Below are positions 49,001-58,656 of a stretch of DNA of 64,000 bases, in pieces. The stretch comes from Arthrobacter pigmenti (lineage in GTDB: Bacteria; Actinomycetota; Actinomycetes; Actinomycetales; Micrococcaceae). How positions within the stretch are numbered: position 1 is the stretch's first letter; each line of letters opens with the position of its first letter. The notes beneath the pieces are model-generated. The model searched no databases. It saw only the letters and a program-made list of their open reading frames with translations, and was not told the origin of the DNA. The stretch spans positions 1,426,001 to 1,490,000 of the forward strand of contig NZ_JAATJL010000001.1 of assembly GCF_011927905.1 (NCBI RefSeq), written 5' to 3'. A program made the position numbers and the translations under genes.

Positions 49001-50685
49001 AACCCGGCGAGGGCGGCCAGCTGATGAGCCAGAAGGTATACCCGTGGGTGGCACGGACGCGTCATTCGACGCCCGGCGTGGCACTGATCTCGCCTCCGCC
49101 GCACCACGACATCTATTCCATCGAGGACCTGGCGCAGCTGATCTACGACCTCAAGCGAGCCAATACTTCCGCCCGCGTACACGTGAAGCTTGTGTCCGAG
49201 GTGGGTATCGGCACGGTTGCCGCAGGCGTGACCAAGGCCAAGGCCGACGTCGTTCTCATCTCAGGGCACGACGGCGGAACGGGTGCCAGCCCGCTCAACT
49301 CGCTGAAGCATGCCGGTGTGCCCTGGGAACTGGGCGTCGCCGAAACCCAACAGACGCTCATGATGAACGGACTGCGCGACCGCGTGGTGGTCCAGGTTGA
49401 CGGGCAACTGAAGACCGGCCGCGACGTGCTCATTGCTGCGCTTTTGGGAGGCGAGGAGTTCGGCTTTGCGACTGCGCCGCTCGTTGTTTCGGGCTGCATC
49501 ATGATGCGCGTCTGCCACCTTGATACCTGTCCGGTAGGTGTTGCCACCCAGAACCCGGAGCTGCGCAGCCGTTTCACCGGGAAGCCTGAGTTCGTTGTGA
49601 ACTTCTTCGAGTTCATTGCCGAGGAAGTCCGTGAACTCCTGGCCGAGCTGGGCTTCCGCACACTGAATGAGGCGATTGGGCACAGCGAGGTGCTGGACGT
49701 CCAGAAGGCCGTGGACCACTGGAAGGCCGACGGCCTGGACCTCGATCCGATCCTGCGCGGCAACGAGTTCGGTGACGATGCGCCGTTGCGGAACATGTTG
49801 CCGCAGAATCACGAGCTGGATCAGCACTTCGACAACAAGCTGATCGACATGAGCAGCGATGCGTTGAACCACCGTGCGCCCGTGCGGATCACGGTGGACG
49901 TCGTCAATACGGACCGCTCCGTGGGCACCATGCTTGGACACGAGGTGACGCGGTGCTTCGGAGTGGAGACACTCGCCACGGACACCATCGACGTCACGCT
50001 CACCGGTCAGGCCGGGCAATCCCTCGGCGCATTCCTGCCCGCCGGCATCACCCTGCGTTTGTTCGGAGATTCGAACGACTACGTGGGTAAGGGTCTCTCC
50101 GGGGGCCGGATCATAGTCCGTCCTGACCGGGCGAACGTGTTTGCCGCCCACCGCAACGTCATCGCGGGCAACGTCATCGGCTACGGCGCCACGAGCGGTG
50201 AGATCTTTCTCCGCGGCCAGGTGGGGGAGCGGTTCCTCGTGCGCAATTCGGGTGCAACCGCCGTCGTCGAAGGCATTGGCGATCATGGCTGCGAATACAT
50301 GACCGGCGGGCAGACGCTCATCCTTGGGCGAACCGGCAGGAACTTCGGAGCTGGCATGTCCGGGGGGACCGCCTACGTGCTGGACCTTGAAGAGCACCGA
50401 ATGAATACCCAGGCCCTGAGCAGCGGGGAACTCGCGCTCGTGGAGCTGGACGCCGAAGACGTTGAGATTGTCCGCCAGCTCCTTATCAAGCATCTGGAGG
50501 AAACGGAGTCCCCGCTCGCCGCTGCGCTGCTTGACGACTTCGAAGGTACTGTTCCGCGGTTGACGAAGGTTCTCCCACGGGATTATGCACGGGTTCTCGA
50601 CGCGCGGGCCGCAGCCATTGAAGAGGGTCTCGATCCTGACGGAGAAGAGGTCTGGAACAGGATTTTGGAGGTTACCGGTGGCTGA
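46072..50685 (+). CDS. gltB: Glutamate synthase (NADPH) large subunit
   Basis: This 1537-residue iron-sulfur flavoprotein makes two glutamates from glutamine and 2-oxoglutarate. The N-terminal nucleophile is C47 (EKDACGLAV), exposed after removal of a 46-residue propeptide; the class II glutaminase domain runs to about 430. A central domain and the FMN-binding synthase barrel (about 830-1230) follow. The 3Fe-4S cluster cysteines are in [12 protein letters not shown] (about 1142-1153), and a beta-helix (about 1290-1500) closes the chain. GGGGAAGGA precedes the ATG. Its stop lies eight bases inside gltD. Confidence 0.97.
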   Translation: MTAPNGITAPATVKAGNSSAAESPFTRFADYPEATGLYNPENEKDACGLAVIATLRGEPGHDIVDAALTALRNLEHRGAVGADEGTGDGAGLLTQVPDEFFRAVVDFDLPAAGMYAVGTAFLPAEAKEEATARAGLEALAESEGLLVLGWREVPITADLIGAMARACMPHFVQLFLAPVNSDARDLDARAFRFRKRAQNKYGVYFPSLSSRTMVYKGMLTTAQLEPFYPDLSDPRFKTKLGIVHSRFSTNTFPSWPLAQPFRAIAHNGEINTVKGNRNWMRARQSQLAHPLLGESPEELFPICTPGASDSASFDEVAELLMLAGRPITHAIMMMIPEAWENHASMDPARRAFYQYHSMLMEPWDGPAAVSFTDGRLVGAVLDRNGLRPARYWVMEDGLVVLASEVGVIDVEASKVVRKGRVSPGKMFLVDTEDGRIIEDQEVKAEIAAANPWGEWVKENLIDLKDLPEREHVVHTKASINRRQRTFGYTQEELRILLGPMAKAGAEPLGAMGSDTPVAVLSKRPRLLFDYFVQSFAQVTNPPLDAIREELVTSMGVTIGPDGNLLSASQVHAKQIALNFPVINNDELAKIANLESDDGDRLTVRIRGLYRVDGGEASLRARLAEICEQVSSAINRGIQFVVLSDRDSNAQWAPIPSLLLTSAVHHHLLKSANRTKTSLVVEAGDVREVHHVAVLIGYGASAINPYLAMESCEELVRNGDIRGVTAEQAVANLIKGLGKGVLKIMSKMGISTVSSYCGAQTFEALGLSQELVDEYFHGTQTQLGGVGLDVVAAEAAARHENAYPEDGIEDPYRSLDNGGEYQWRREGPPHLFNPETVFRLQHATRERRYDIFKSYTRGVDDQSRELMTLRGLLGFKKGLRPAVPLEEVEPVSSIVKRFSTGAMSYGSISQEAHETLAIAMNRIGAKSNTGEGGEDVDRLLDPERRSAIKQVASGRFGVTSLYLTNADDIQIKMAQGAKPGEGGQLMSQKVYPWVARTRHSTPGVALISPPPHHDIYSIEDLAQLIYDLKRANTSARVHVKLVSEVGIGTVAAGVTKAKADVVLISGHDGGTGASPLNSLKHAGVPWELGVAETQQTLMMNGLRDRVVVQVDGQLKTGRDVLIAALLGGEEFGFATAPLVVSGCIMMRVCHLDTCPVGVATQNPELRSRFTGKPEFVVNFFEFIAEEVRELLAELGFRTLNEAIGHSEVLDVQKAVDHWKADGLDLDPILRGNEFGDDAPLRNMLPQNHELDQHFDNKLIDMSSDALNHRAPVRITVDVVNTDRSVGTMLGHEVTRCFGVETLATDTIDVTLTGQAGQSLGAFLPAGITLRLFGDSNDYVGKGLSGGRIIVRPDRANVFAAHRNVIAGNVIGYGATSGEIFLRGQVGERFLVRNSGATAVVEGIGDHGCEYMTGGQTLILGRTGRNFGAGMSGGTAYVLDLEEHRMNTQALSSGELALVELDAEDVEIVRQLLIKHLEETESPLAAALLDDFEGTVPRLTKVLPRDYARVLDARAAAIEEGLDPDGEEVWNRILEVTGG

Positions 50686-52135
50686 TCCACGTGGATTCAT
50701 GAAAGTGCGCGAGCGTCAGACGCAGCCGCGGCGCCCCGTTCCGGTCCGGATCATGGACTGGAAGGAAGTGTACGAGGCCCAGGAGAAGGGCGTCCTGAAA
50801 AGCCAGGCCGGCCGCTGCATGGACTGTGGGATCCCGTTCTGCCATCAGGGTTGCCCGTTGGGCAACCTCATTCCCGAGTGGAACGACCTGACGTGGCGGG
50901 ACAAGGGCCGCGAAGCCATCGACCGGCTCCATGCCACCAACAACTTCCCGGAATTCACCGGGCGCTTGTGCCCGGCACCCTGCGAGGCCTCCTGTGTGCT
51001 GGGCATCAACCAGCCGCCGGTGACCATCAAGCAGGTCGAAGTCTCGATCATCGACGAGGCTTTCGACAACGACTGGGTGCATCCCCACCCGCCGGAGCGG
51101 CTCACCGGCAAGACTATTGCCGTCGTCGGGTCCGGGCCCGCAGGGCTCGCTGCTGCACAGCAGCTCACCCGGGCAGGACACACCGTTGCGGTGTATGAGC
51201 GCGATGACCGGATCGGGGGCCTGCTGCGCTACGGCATTCCCGACTTCAAGATGGAGAAAATCCAGCTCGATCGCCGTCTTGAACAGATGAGGGCTGAAGG
51301 CACGCGCTTCCGGGCCGGTGTCGACGTTGGTCGCGACATCAGCTGGGACCAGCTGCGCCGCCGGTACGACGCCGTTGTTGTCGCCACTGGTGCGACCATC
51401 CCACGCGACCTGCCCATTCCCGGCCGTGAACTCGACGGCGTGCACTTCGCCATGGACTATCTGGTCCAGGCGAACCGCGTGGTAGCCGGAGATGAGGTCG
51501 AGGATCAGATCCACGCCGAGGGAAAGCATGTGGTCATCCTGGGCGGAGGCGACACGGGCGCGGACTGCCTCGGTACGGCGCACCGGCACAAGGCCGCCTC
51601 GGTCACCACCCTTGCGATCGGCCAGCAGCCGCCGGCAGAACGCGCCGCGCACCAGCCCTGGCCTACGTTCCCGACGCTCTTCGAGGTTGCCAGCGCCCAC
51701 GAGGAAGGCGGTGAGCGCACCTACCTGGCGTCAACCGTCGAGTTCGTTGGCGAAAATGGCCGGCTCAAGGCGGTCAAGGTTGCCGAGACGGAGTTCGTCA
51801 ATGGCCGCCGCGTACCCAAGGCCGGCACTGAGCGGGATATTCCGGCTGACCTGGTGTTCCTGTCGCTGGGCTTCACAGGCCCCGAACCGGCACGGATTAC
51901 AGAGCAGCTTGATGCCGAATTCGATGATCGCGGTAACGTTGGGCGTGATGGCTATTACATGACCAACACCCCCGGAATTTTCGTCGCTGGAGATGCCGGA
52001 CGCGGGCAGTCGCTTATCGTGTGGGCGATCGCCGAGGGGCGCGCCTGCGCCGCCGCGGTGGATCAGTGGCTGATGGGCCGCACCAAACTGCCCGCACCGG
52101 TGGCACCGACCGACCGCGCTATCAACGTCCTGTAA
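50678..52135 (+). CDS. gltD: Glutamate synthase small subunit
   Basis: This 485-residue subunit passes NADPH electrons through FAD and iron-sulfur clusters to GltB. The cluster cysteines are in [17 protein letters not shown] (about residues 47-63) and CPAPCEASC (about 98-106). The FAD loop [14 protein letters not shown] (about 150-163) and the NADPH loop [11 protein letters not shown] (about 288-298) follow. GTG at 50678 begins the homology and overlaps the gltB stop, which gives the equimolar coupling expected for the complex. pyk follows after 57 bases. Confidence 0.97.
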   Translation: MADPRGFMKVRERQTQPRRPVPVRIMDWKEVYEAQEKGVLKSQAGRCMDCGIPFCHQGCPLGNLIPEWNDLTWRDKGREAIDRLHATNNFPEFTGRLCPAPCEASCVLGINQPPVTIKQVEVSIIDEAFDNDWVHPHPPERLTGKTIAVVGSGPAGLAAAQQLTRAGHTVAVYERDDRIGGLLRYGIPDFKMEKIQLDRRLEQMRAEGTRFRAGVDVGRDISWDQLRRRYDAVVVATGATIPRDLPIPGRELDGVHFAMDYLVQANRVVAGDEVEDQIHAEGKHVVILGGGDTGADCLGTAHRHKAASVTTLAIGQQPPAERAAHQPWPTFPTLFEVASAHEEGGERTYLASTVEFVGENGRLKAVKVAETEFVNGRRVPKAGTERDIPADLVFLSLGFTGPEPARITEQLDAEFDDRGNVGRDGYYMTNTPGIFVAGDAGRGQSLIVWAIAEGRACAAAVDQWLMGRTKLPAPVAPTDRAINVL

Positions 52136-52192
52136 ATCACGGGAGCACGAGCGCACAGCAGTCAACGAATAACGAGACGACAGGCAAGGTTT

Positions 52193-53686
52193 ATGAGACG
52201 CGCAAAGATAGTTGCCACATTCGGACCGGCGATCGCAAGCTACGAGAACACGCTCGCAGTGCTTGATGCCGGTGTGGATGTCGCCCGAATGAATATGAGC
52301 CACGGGGATCATTCCGTGCACAACCAGACCTATGAGTTTGTACGCAAGGCGGCGGAGGAGCTCGGCCGTCCGGTCGGCATTTTCGCCGACCTGCAGGGCC
52401 CGAAGATCCGTCTGGGACGTTTCGCGGACGGACCGCACATGCTCCTGCCCGGCGACATCTTCACAATTACCACCGAAGACGTCGAAGGAACCTCTGAGCT
52501 GTGCTCGACCACGCACAAGGGGCTGCCGAAGGACGTCAACGTCGGGGACACGCTCCTGATCGACGACGGCAAGGTGGCGCTGCGTGCGATCGAGGTTGAC
52601 GACACGCGCGTCAAGACCGAAGTTACGGTGGGCGGTGCGGTTTCCAACAACAAGGGAATCAATCTCCCCGGAGTCGCGGTCAACGTTCCGGCGCTGAGCG
52701 ACAAGGATGAAGAAGATCTACGCTGGGCAATCCAGCGCGGCGTCGACATGGTGGCGCTGTCCTTCGTGCGAAACGCCGCCGACGTCGAACGCGTGCACGA
52801 GATCATGGACGAGGAAGGACGCCGTGTTCCGGTGATCGCCAAGATCGAGAAGCCGCAGGCGGTGGACGCGATCGAGGAAATCATCGACGCGTTCGATGCG
52901 ATCATGGTTGCCCGTGGGGACCTGGGCGTGGAATTGCCGCTGCAGGACGTCCCGATCGTGCAGAAGCGCGCGATTGAACTGGCACGCCGCTGGGCGAAGC
53001 CGGTCATTGTGGCCACCCAGGTTCTTGAGTCGATGATCGACAATCCGCGTCCCACGCGTGCTGAAGCATCGGATTGTGCCAATGCGGTGCTTGACGGTGC
53101 CGACGCAGTGATGCTGTCGGGCGAGACCAGCGTGGGCAAATACCCGATCGACACAGTCCGCACAATGGCGGACATCATTGAGTCGACTGAGAAGCATGGC
53201 CTGGACCGCGTGCCTCCGCTTGGCAGCAAGCCGAAGACCCGCGGTGGAGCAATCACGCGGGCAGCGGTCGAGATCTCCGACCAGCTTGATGCAAAGTACA
53301 TTTGTACTTTCACCCAGTCCGGTGATTCCGCGCGGCGGCTCTCGAGGCTGCGCCCGACCAAACCGGTCTTCGCGTTCACGCCAGTGCAATCCACCCTGAA
53401 TACCATGTCACTGATCTGGGGTGTCCAGCCGATGCTCGTGGAGTTCGCCGAGCACACCGACCAGATGACCGCACAGGTTGATCGCGTCCTGTTCGAACAG
53501 AAGCTGGTTGAGCTGAATGACCTTGTGGTGATCGCTGCCGGCTCGCCTCCCGGACAGGCCGGCTCGACTAACTCAATCAAGGTGCACAAGGTGGGCGACA
53601 TCGCCGACGCCGGCCAGCTCCCCGAGGGTTACACGCCCAGCAAGGAGAAGGTCGGTCCCTGGCCCGTGAAAAACTCCCGCCAGTAG
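52193..53686 (+). CDS. pyk: Pyruvate kinase
   Basis: This 497-residue enzyme makes pyruvate and ATP from phosphoenolpyruvate and ADP in the last step of glycolysis. The N-terminal KIVATFGPA block, the B-domain lid (about 68-165), the catalytic Lys region VIAKIEKPQ (about 215-223), VARGDLGVELP (about 239-249) and the ATQVLESMIDNPRPTRAE block, split across about 268-285, are complete. The C-terminal allosteric domain is present. The length slightly exceeds the common 470-480. A 19-base-pair hairpin follows the stop. Confidence 0.97.
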   Translation: MRRAKIVATFGPAIASYENTLAVLDAGVDVARMNMSHGDHSVHNQTYEFVRKAAEELGRPVGIFADLQGPKIRLGRFADGPHMLLPGDIFTITTEDVEGTSELCSTTHKGLPKDVNVGDTLLIDDGKVALRAIEVDDTRVKTEVTVGGAVSNNKGINLPGVAVNVPALSDKDEEDLRWAIQRGVDMVALSFVRNAADVERVHEIMDEEGRRVPVIAKIEKPQAVDAIEEIIDAFDAIMVARGDLGVELPLQDVPIVQKRAIELARRWAKPVIVATQVLESMIDNPRPTRAEASDCANAVLDGADAVMLSGETSVGKYPIDTVRTMADIIESTEKHGLDRVPPLGSKPKTRGGAITRAAVEISDQLDAKYICTFTQSGDSARRLSRLRPTKPVFAFTPVQSTLNTMSLIWGVQPMLVEFAEHTDQMTAQVDRVLFEQKLVELNDLVVIAAGSPPGQAGSTNSIKVHKVGDIADAGQLPEGYTPSKEKVGPWPVKNSRQ

Positions 53687-53695
53687 TCCCGGCTG

Positions 53696-53736
53696 AACAG
53701 GCAGGGCCCCGATCGCTGATCGGGGCCCTGCCTGTT
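53696..53736. terminator. Bidirectional terminator between pyk and the ANTAR regulator
   Basis: A perfect 19-base-pair stem (53696-53714 with 53718-53736) closes a three-base loop and ends in TTTAA on the plus strand. The genes on both sides converge on it. The 98-base gap contains nothing else visible. Confidence 0.88.
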
Positions 53737-53784
53737 TAAGGACCTGGTCGTTTACCGGCGTCGGCCTGCCCGACGCCGGCGAAA

Positions 53785-54387
53785 TCAGTTGACCTGGTTG
53801 ATGATGGTTTCGGCCACCTCACGCATGCTGAGGCGGCGGTCCATCGAGGTTTTCTGGATCCAGCGGAACGCCTCGGGCTCGGTGAGGCCCATCTTGGTGG
53901 TGAGCAGGCTCTTGGCGCGCTCAACAAGCTTGCGGGTGGCGAACTGTTCCTGAAGGTCGGAGACCTCGTTTTCGAGCGCCTTGATCTCCTCGTGGCGGGA
54001 CAGGGCAATCTCGATTGCCGGCATGAGGTCGGCGGGGGTAAAAGGCTTGACGACGTAGGCCATGGCACCGGCGTCGCGTGCGCGTTCCACGAGCTCTTTC
54101 TGGCTGAATGCGGTCAACAGGACCACCGGGGCAATGCGCGCCTTGACGATATGTTCAGCTGCCGTGATGCCGTCCATGATTGGCATCTTGACGTCCATCA
54201 GCACGAGGTCCGGCTTGTGCTCCTGCGCCAGCTGAACGGCTTTCTCACCGTTGTCGGCCTCTGCAACCACCTCGTAGCCCTCACCGCGCAGGATCTCCAC
54301 AATGTCGAGGCGGATGAGTGTCTCATCCTCGGCAACTATGACGCGCCGTGCCGGGCTCGTGGCGGTTGAGTCGCGGGTTTCAGACAC
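53785..54387 (-). CDS. pdtaR: ANTAR-domain response regulator (PdtaR-like)
   Basis: This 200-residue regulator has an N-terminal receiver domain (about 14-130) with the acidic pair in VAEDET, the phosphorylated Asp in LMDVKMPIMDG (about residue 64) and the conserved Lys in YVVKPFTP (about 113). A short coiled linker leads to a C-terminal ANTAR domain (about 140-200) with the RAKSLL and AFRWIQKTSM-motifs that bind paired RNA hairpins and prevent transcription termination. The partner kinase PdtaS is not nearby. GTG at 54387 follows AAGGAG. In mycobacteria this gene also lies between pyk and polA. Confidence 0.92.
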   Translation of the reverse strand: MSETRDSTATSPARRVIVAEDETLIRLDIVEILRGEGYEVVAEADNGEKAVQLAQEHKPDLVLMDVKMPIMDGITAAEHIVKARIAPVVLLTAFSQKELVERARDAGAMAYVVKPFTPADLMPAIEIALSRHEEIKALENEVSDLQEQFATRKLVERAKSLLTTKMGLTEPEAFRWIQKTSMDRRLSMREVAETIINQVN

Positions 54388-54553
54388 TGATGGCTCCTTG
54401 ATATGCGTCTATGGTTCTGGCTGTTCGAGGGGCACGCTTACAACCGGTGCCCCGGTTCACTGCAACAGCCTATCGGCATGTAGAGTAGATTCGCGCACTG
54501 GGGACGGTCTGAGTCACGTATCTCACGTTCATCCTGCAGGCAGGCGCCACCTG

Positions 54554-54635
54554 GCCCGAATGGCGGAATTGGCAGACGCGCTGCACTCAAAATGCAGTAT
54601 CGAAAGGTGTGTGGGTTCGAGTCCCACTTCGGGCA
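54554..54635 (+). tRNA. tRNA-Leu (CAA)
   Basis: The acceptor stem GCCCGAA (54554-54560) pairs with TTCGGGC (54628-54634), and the discriminator is A at 54635. The anticodon loop CTCAAAA has anticodon CAA at 54588-54590, reading TTG. A long variable arm and the T-loop GTTCGAGTC confirm a type II leucine tRNA. The 3' CCA is not encoded and must be added. Confidence 0.97.
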
Positions 54636-54701
54636 CATTTCTCAATCGTCGGGCTTTCCCGCAGAGGGCGGTCCCGCTCCAGCTCGCTCAGGGGAACCGC
54701 G

Positions 54702-55322
54702 TTACTCGAACCTAGACGGATCACCCATGCCGTGCCGCACAACTTCAGCGAAACCGTTGGAGAAGTCGACAACGGTTGTCGGCTCAGCGCCGCATTCGCC
54801 GGAATCCACGACGCCGTCCACCTGGTGGTCCAGCAGTTCCTTGATCTCCCAGCCTTCGGTGGGCGGCTGTTCCTGATCGGGTAACAACAACGTGCTGGAA
54901 AGAAGCGGTTCCCCGAGTTCCTCCAGGAGCGCGTTGACCATTCGGTGGTCAGGGATGCGTACTCCCACGGTCTTCTTCTTGGGATGAAGCAGCCGGCGGG
55001 GCACTTCTTGGGTGGCGCGCAGGATGAAGGTGTAACTGCCCGGCGTCACTGCCTTGATGCTACGGAACACGTCGTTGTCGACGAGGACGAACTGACCCAG
55101 CTGTGAGAAGTCCCGGCACACAAGCGTGAAGTGATGCTTGTTGTCGAGCTTGCGGATGGTGCGGATGCGGTCCAGGGCGTCTTTGTTGCCAATCTGGGCG
55201 CCGAGGGCGTAGCAGGAGTCCGTCGGGTAGGCGATCAGACCGCCGGACCTCACCATGTCGGCCACCTGCGCGATGGCGCGCGGCTGCGGATCCTGCGGAT
55301 GGATATCGAAGAACCTCGCCAT
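54702..55322 (-). CDS. yciO: YciO/TsaC/Sua5-family protein, YciO branch
   Basis: This 206-residue protein has the double-stranded RNA-binding-like YrdC fold of threonylcarbamoyl-AMP synthases. It follows E. coli YciO closely: ARFFDIHP-Q-PQ at the start, GGLIAYPTDSCYALG, the FTLVCRDFSQL block, TPGSYTFILRAT-EVPRRLL, KKKTVGVRIPD and PTTVVDFS. TsaC makes the tRNA modification t6A; YciO proteins share the fold but their role is less certain, so I do not assign t6A synthesis. ATG at 55322 is preferred over GTG at 55328. It lies downstream of a thioesterase gene on the same strand. Confidence 0.88.
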   Translation of the reverse strand: MARFFDIHPQDPQPRAIAQVADMVRSGGLIAYPTDSCYALGAQIGNKDALDRIRTIRKLDNKHHFTLVCRDFSQLGQFVLVDNDVFRSIKAVTPGSYTFILRATQEVPRRLLHPKKKTVGVRIPDHRMVNALLEELGEPLLSSTLLLPDQEQPPTEGWEIKELLDHQVDGVVDSGECGAEPTTVVDFSNGFAEVVRHGMGDPSRFE

Positions 55323-55328
55323 GTCCAC

Positions 55329-55334
55329 AGCTTA
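55329..55334 (-). promoter_or_regulatory. Putative -10 (TAAGCT) for a leaderless yciO mRNA
   Basis: On the minus strand TAAGCT ends six bases before ATG 55322. It abuts the alternative GTG at 55328, which argues against that start. Confidence 0.42.
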
Positions 55335-55365
55335 CGTCTGTCCGGAAGGCCGCGGTTACCTGACG

Positions 55366-55845
55366 TCAGTCGCGGATCAAGTTCGTGATCCGCGCGGTGG
55401 ATAGCCGTTTGCCCGCTTCGTCGGTCATGACCACTTCATGGGTGGTGAGCGTGCGCCCAAGGTGGATTGCGACGGCGGTACCGGTGATCACGCCGGATGC
55501 AGCGGAGCGATGATGGGTGGCACTGATCTCAATACCGAGAGCCTGTCGGTCCGGCCCGGCATGGAGGCCCGCGGCGAATGAGCCAAGCGTCTCGGCGAGC
55601 ACCAGATGTGCACCGCCGTGCAGGATTCCGGCCACTTGCTGGTTGCCCTCTACAGGCATCGTCGCCACCATACGCCGTGCACCCATTTCCTGGAACACAA
55701 TGCCCATTTTCGCAGCCAGCCGGCCGATGCCGTGGTCCCGCAGCCATTCGTGCATCGACTCCGGAACACCCGCGGCGAGCAGCTCCTGACGGTACGGGTG
55801 GGCGTCGTCGTCGGAGCCGGGACCGGGAATGAAAATGTCGTTCAT
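55366..55845 (-). CDS. PaaI-type hotdog-fold thioesterase
   Basis: This 159-residue protein has a single hotdog domain (about residues 45-157). GILHGGAHLVLAETLGSFAA (about 72-91) holds the catalytic-type HGG and the acidic residue of the long helix, and GIEISATHHRSAASG binds the pantetheine arm. Such enzymes cleave acyl-CoA thioesters; the acyl group is unknown and no phenylacetate genes are near. The ATG at 55845 lies only 19 bases from the divergent polA start, so the promoters of the two genes overlap. Confidence 0.88.
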   Translation of the reverse strand: MNDIFIPGPGSDDDAHPYRQELLAAGVPESMHEWLRDHGIGRLAAKMGIVFQEMGARRMVATMPVEGNQQVAGILHGGAHLVLAETLGSFAAGLHAGPDRQALGIEISATHHRSAASGVITGTAVAIHLGRTLTTHEVVMTDEAGKRLSTARITNLIRD

Positions 55846-55851
55846 GGCAAC

Positions 55852-55857
55852 TAGGCT
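55852..55857 (+). promoter_or_regulatory. Putative -10 (TAGGCT) for a leaderless polA mRNA
   Basis: TAGGCT ends seven bases before GTG 55865 and lies inside the 19-base gap to the divergent thioesterase start. Confidence 0.45.
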
Positions 55858-55864
55858 GGCACCT

Positions 55865-58615
55865 GTGAGCCAAACAAACCAATCTGCCGACGCCGGCGAG
55901 CAAACAGACGCGACAACGGGTGCCGCAGCGCCCACAGACACACTGGAGCGTTCGCGTCTGCTGGTGATCGACGGCCACTCCATGGCGTTCCGCGCATTCT
56001 ATGCCCTGCCCGCAGAGAATTTCTCCACCGATACGGGCCAGCACACCAACGCCGTGTACGGGTTTACTGCCATGCTGATCAACCTCCTGCGGGATCAGGA
56101 ACCCACCCACGTAGCGGTCGCCTTTGACCTGGACACACCCACCTTCCGTGATGCGGAGTACTCGGAGTACAAGGGCGGGCGCTCGCGCACCCCGGAGGAG
56201 TTCCACGGACAGGTGGACCTCATCATCAAGGTGCTGGAGACCATGCGGATTCCCACGCTGTCCATGGACGGCTATGAGGCGGATGATGTGCTTGCAACCC
56301 TGGCGGTCGATGCCGCGGACCTCGGCTGGGACGTCCAGGTGGTCAGCGGCGACCGCGATGTGTTCCAGTTGGTGAATGACCGGGTCACTGTGCTGTACCC
56401 GAAGCAAGGCGTTACCAACATTCCGCAGATGGATGCGAAAGCTGTTGAAGAGAAGTACTTTGTGCCGCCCCATCTCTACTCGGATCTCGCGGCTCTGGTT
56501 GGAGAAACCGCGGACAACCTCCCGGGTGTACCAGGCGTTGGTCCGAAGACCGCTGCCAAATGGATTCTGAAATACGGCGGGCTGGACGGAATCCTTGAGA
56601 ACCTGGATTCGATCGGCGGCAAGGTCGGAGACGCACTTCGCGAAAATATTGAGAACGTCAAGCGGAATCGGCGGCTCAACCGGTTGCTCACCGACCTTGA
56701 GCTGCCGGTGGACCTGCAGGCCATGAAGGCGCAGAATCCGGACCGCGACGCCGTGGAGGACCTCTTTGACGCGCTCCAGTTCAACGTACTCCGGAAGCGC
56801 CTGTTCGACCTCGTCGGCGAAAATGAGCCCGAGACGACAGGCGCCGAAATGGCTCCACCTCCGCACCGGATCCTCACAGGTGCTGAAGAACTCACGTCCT
56901 GGCTGAACGCCACCAACCAGGCCACAGCCGCGGTGCAGGTGGTGACCCGCTCCACGAGCGGGGGAGAGGAGGCAATCGGCGTTGCCCTCGTGACGGCGTC
57001 GTCGGCTGCATATGTACCCTTCGAGGAGCTCGACGCCGAGGTGGAGCGCGTGGTCGCCGCCTGGCTGGAAGACCTGGATGCGCCAAAGGTAGTCCATGAC
57101 TACAAGGCCGCGTACAAGCTGCTCCACCATCGCGGCTTCACCCTTGCGGGTGAAGTGGACGACACCGCAATTTCCGGCTACCTGATCCAGCCTGACCGGC
57201 GGAGCTATGAACTTGCCGATCTCAGCCAGTTCCACCTCAAACTGGCCGTCCCTGCCGCGGCGGGCGCGGCCGGCGGGCAGCAGGCGTTAGCCCTCGAGGA
57301 GGAAGACGTGGCAACACCGGCTGTCGCTGCTGCGTACGCGGCCCTGGAGCTCAGCCGTCACTTCTCCGGCCAGCTGGTTGAGCGCGGCGCCAATCAGTTA
57401 CTCGCCGGGCTTGAACTTCCGCTTTCGGAGGTTCTGGCGCAGATGGAGCTCACCGGAATCGCCGTGGCTGTGGACGGCCTTGATCGGCTGTATGAGGACT
57501 TCTCCGCCACTATGGCGAGCACCAGTGCCGAAGCCTTCCGGATCATCGGCAAGGAGATCAATCTTGGCTCGCCCAAGCAGCTGCAGGCTGTCCTCTTCGA
57601 CGAGTTGGAGTTGCCGAAGACCAAGAAGATCAAGACCGGCTACTCCACGGACGCAGATGCGTTGACCGATCTGATCGTGAAGACGGGGCACCCGTTCCTT
57701 GAGCAGTTGCTCGCGCACCGTGATGCCTCGAAGCTCCGGCAGACGGTTGAGGGTTTGCGCAAGTCGATCGCGGACGACGGCCGTATCCACACGACGTACG
57801 TGCAGACCATCGCCGCTACCGGGCGGCTCTCGTCGATGAACCCGAACCTGCAGAACATCCCGATCCGCTCGGATGAAGGACGCCGGATCCGCGAGGCTTT
57901 CGTGGTTGGTCCGGGCTACGAGTGCCTGATGACGGCGGACTACTCACAGATCGAAATGCGCATCATGGCGCATCTCTCGGGCGACGAGGGTCTCATCGCG
58001 GCGTTCAACGAGGGTGAGGACCTGCATCGCTTTGTGGGTTCGCATATCTTCGGCGTAGCGCCCGAGGACGTCACCAACGCCATGCGCTCCAAGGTGAAGG
58101 CCATGTCCTACGGGCTGGTTTACGGTTTGAGTTCCTTCGGCCTGTCAAAGCAGCTGGCTATTTCCGTGGACGAGGCGCGGAACCTCATGCGGGATTACTT
58201 TGACCGCTTCGGAGCGGTGCGGGATTACCTGCGGGGGATCGTCGAGCAGGCCCGCAAGGACGGCTTCACTTCAACGATTGAGGGCCGCCGCCGTTACCTG
58301 CCAGACCTCGCGAGCGATAACCGGCAGCTGCGCGAGATGGCTGAGCGGGCAGCGTTGAACGCCCCCATCCAGGGTTCCGCCGCGGACATCATCAAGAAGG
58401 CGATGCTCGGTGTTGAGGAACAGTTGCGAGTACGCGGCCTGGCTTCCCGGATGCTGCTTCAGGTGCACGATGAACTGGTTCTTGAGGTCGCAGCCGGCGA
58501 GCGGGGCGAAGTGGACCAGCTGGTGCGTGCCGAAATGGCGGGCGCTGCGGATCTCTCGGTGCCGCTGGATGTATCCGTGGGGACCGGGATGAGCTGGCAT
58601 GAAGCCGCGCATTAG
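55865..58615 (+). CDS. polA: DNA polymerase I
   Basis: This 916-residue enzyme fills repair gaps and removes RNA primers. The N-terminal 5'-3' nuclease (about 25-315) has DGHSMAFRAFYALP, YEADDVLATLA, VSGDRDVFQLV and GETADNLPGVPGVGPKTA. The central proofreading-like domain (about 330-520) lacks the acidic DxE metal motif, so 3'-5' proofreading is probably absent, as in mycobacteria and Taq. The polymerase part has motif A DYSQIEMRI, motif B RSKVKAMSYGLVYGLS and motif C QVHDELVLE. GTG at 55865 is chosen because upstream residues are not conserved. Confidence 0.96.
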   Translation: MSQTNQSADAGEQTDATTGAAAPTDTLERSRLLVIDGHSMAFRAFYALPAENFSTDTGQHTNAVYGFTAMLINLLRDQEPTHVAVAFDLDTPTFRDAEYSEYKGGRSRTPEEFHGQVDLIIKVLETMRIPTLSMDGYEADDVLATLAVDAADLGWDVQVVSGDRDVFQLVNDRVTVLYPKQGVTNIPQMDAKAVEEKYFVPPHLYSDLAALVGETADNLPGVPGVGPKTAAKWILKYGGLDGILENLDSIGGKVGDALRENIENVKRNRRLNRLLTDLELPVDLQAMKAQNPDRDAVEDLFDALQFNVLRKRLFDLVGENEPETTGAEMAPPPHRILTGAEELTSWLNATNQATAAVQVVTRSTSGGEEAIGVALVTASSAAYVPFEELDAEVERVVAAWLEDLDAPKVVHDYKAAYKLLHHRGFTLAGEVDDTAISGYLIQPDRRSYELADLSQFHLKLAVPAAAGAAGGQQALALEEEDVATPAVAAAYAALELSRHFSGQLVERGANQLLAGLELPLSEVLAQMELTGIAVAVDGLDRLYEDFSATMASTSAEAFRIIGKEINLGSPKQLQAVLFDELELPKTKKIKTGYSTDADALTDLIVKTGHPFLEQLLAHRDASKLRQTVEGLRKSIADDGRIHTTYVQTIAATGRLSSMNPNLQNIPIRSDEGRRIREAFVVGPGYECLMTADYSQIEMRIMAHLSGDEGLIAAFNEGEDLHRFVGSHIFGVAPEDVTNAMRSKVKAMSYGLVYGLSSFGLSKQLAISVDEARNLMRDYFDRFGAVRDYLRGIVEQARKDGFTSTIEGRRRYLPDLASDNRQLREMAERAALNAPIQGSAADIIKKAMLGVEEQLRVRGLASRMLLQVHDELVLEVAAGERGEVDQLVRAEMAGAADLSVPLDVSVGTGMSWHEAAH

Positions 58616-58642
58616 CGCTGGCCCGGTCCGTTCAAAGGGCAC

Positions 58643-58648
58643 TAGGCT
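58643..58648 (+). promoter_or_regulatory. Putative -10 (TAGGCT) for the Eis-like gene
   Basis: TAGGCT ends eight bases before GTG 58657 with no ribosome site between them. It is the same hexamer seen before polA. Confidence 0.42.
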
Positions 58649-58656
58649 GACTGATT

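Noticed and set aside
49261-50700. 479-residue minus-strand frame opposite gltB
   Set aside because: It is an antisense shadow; gltB motifs on the plus strand are complete across the region.
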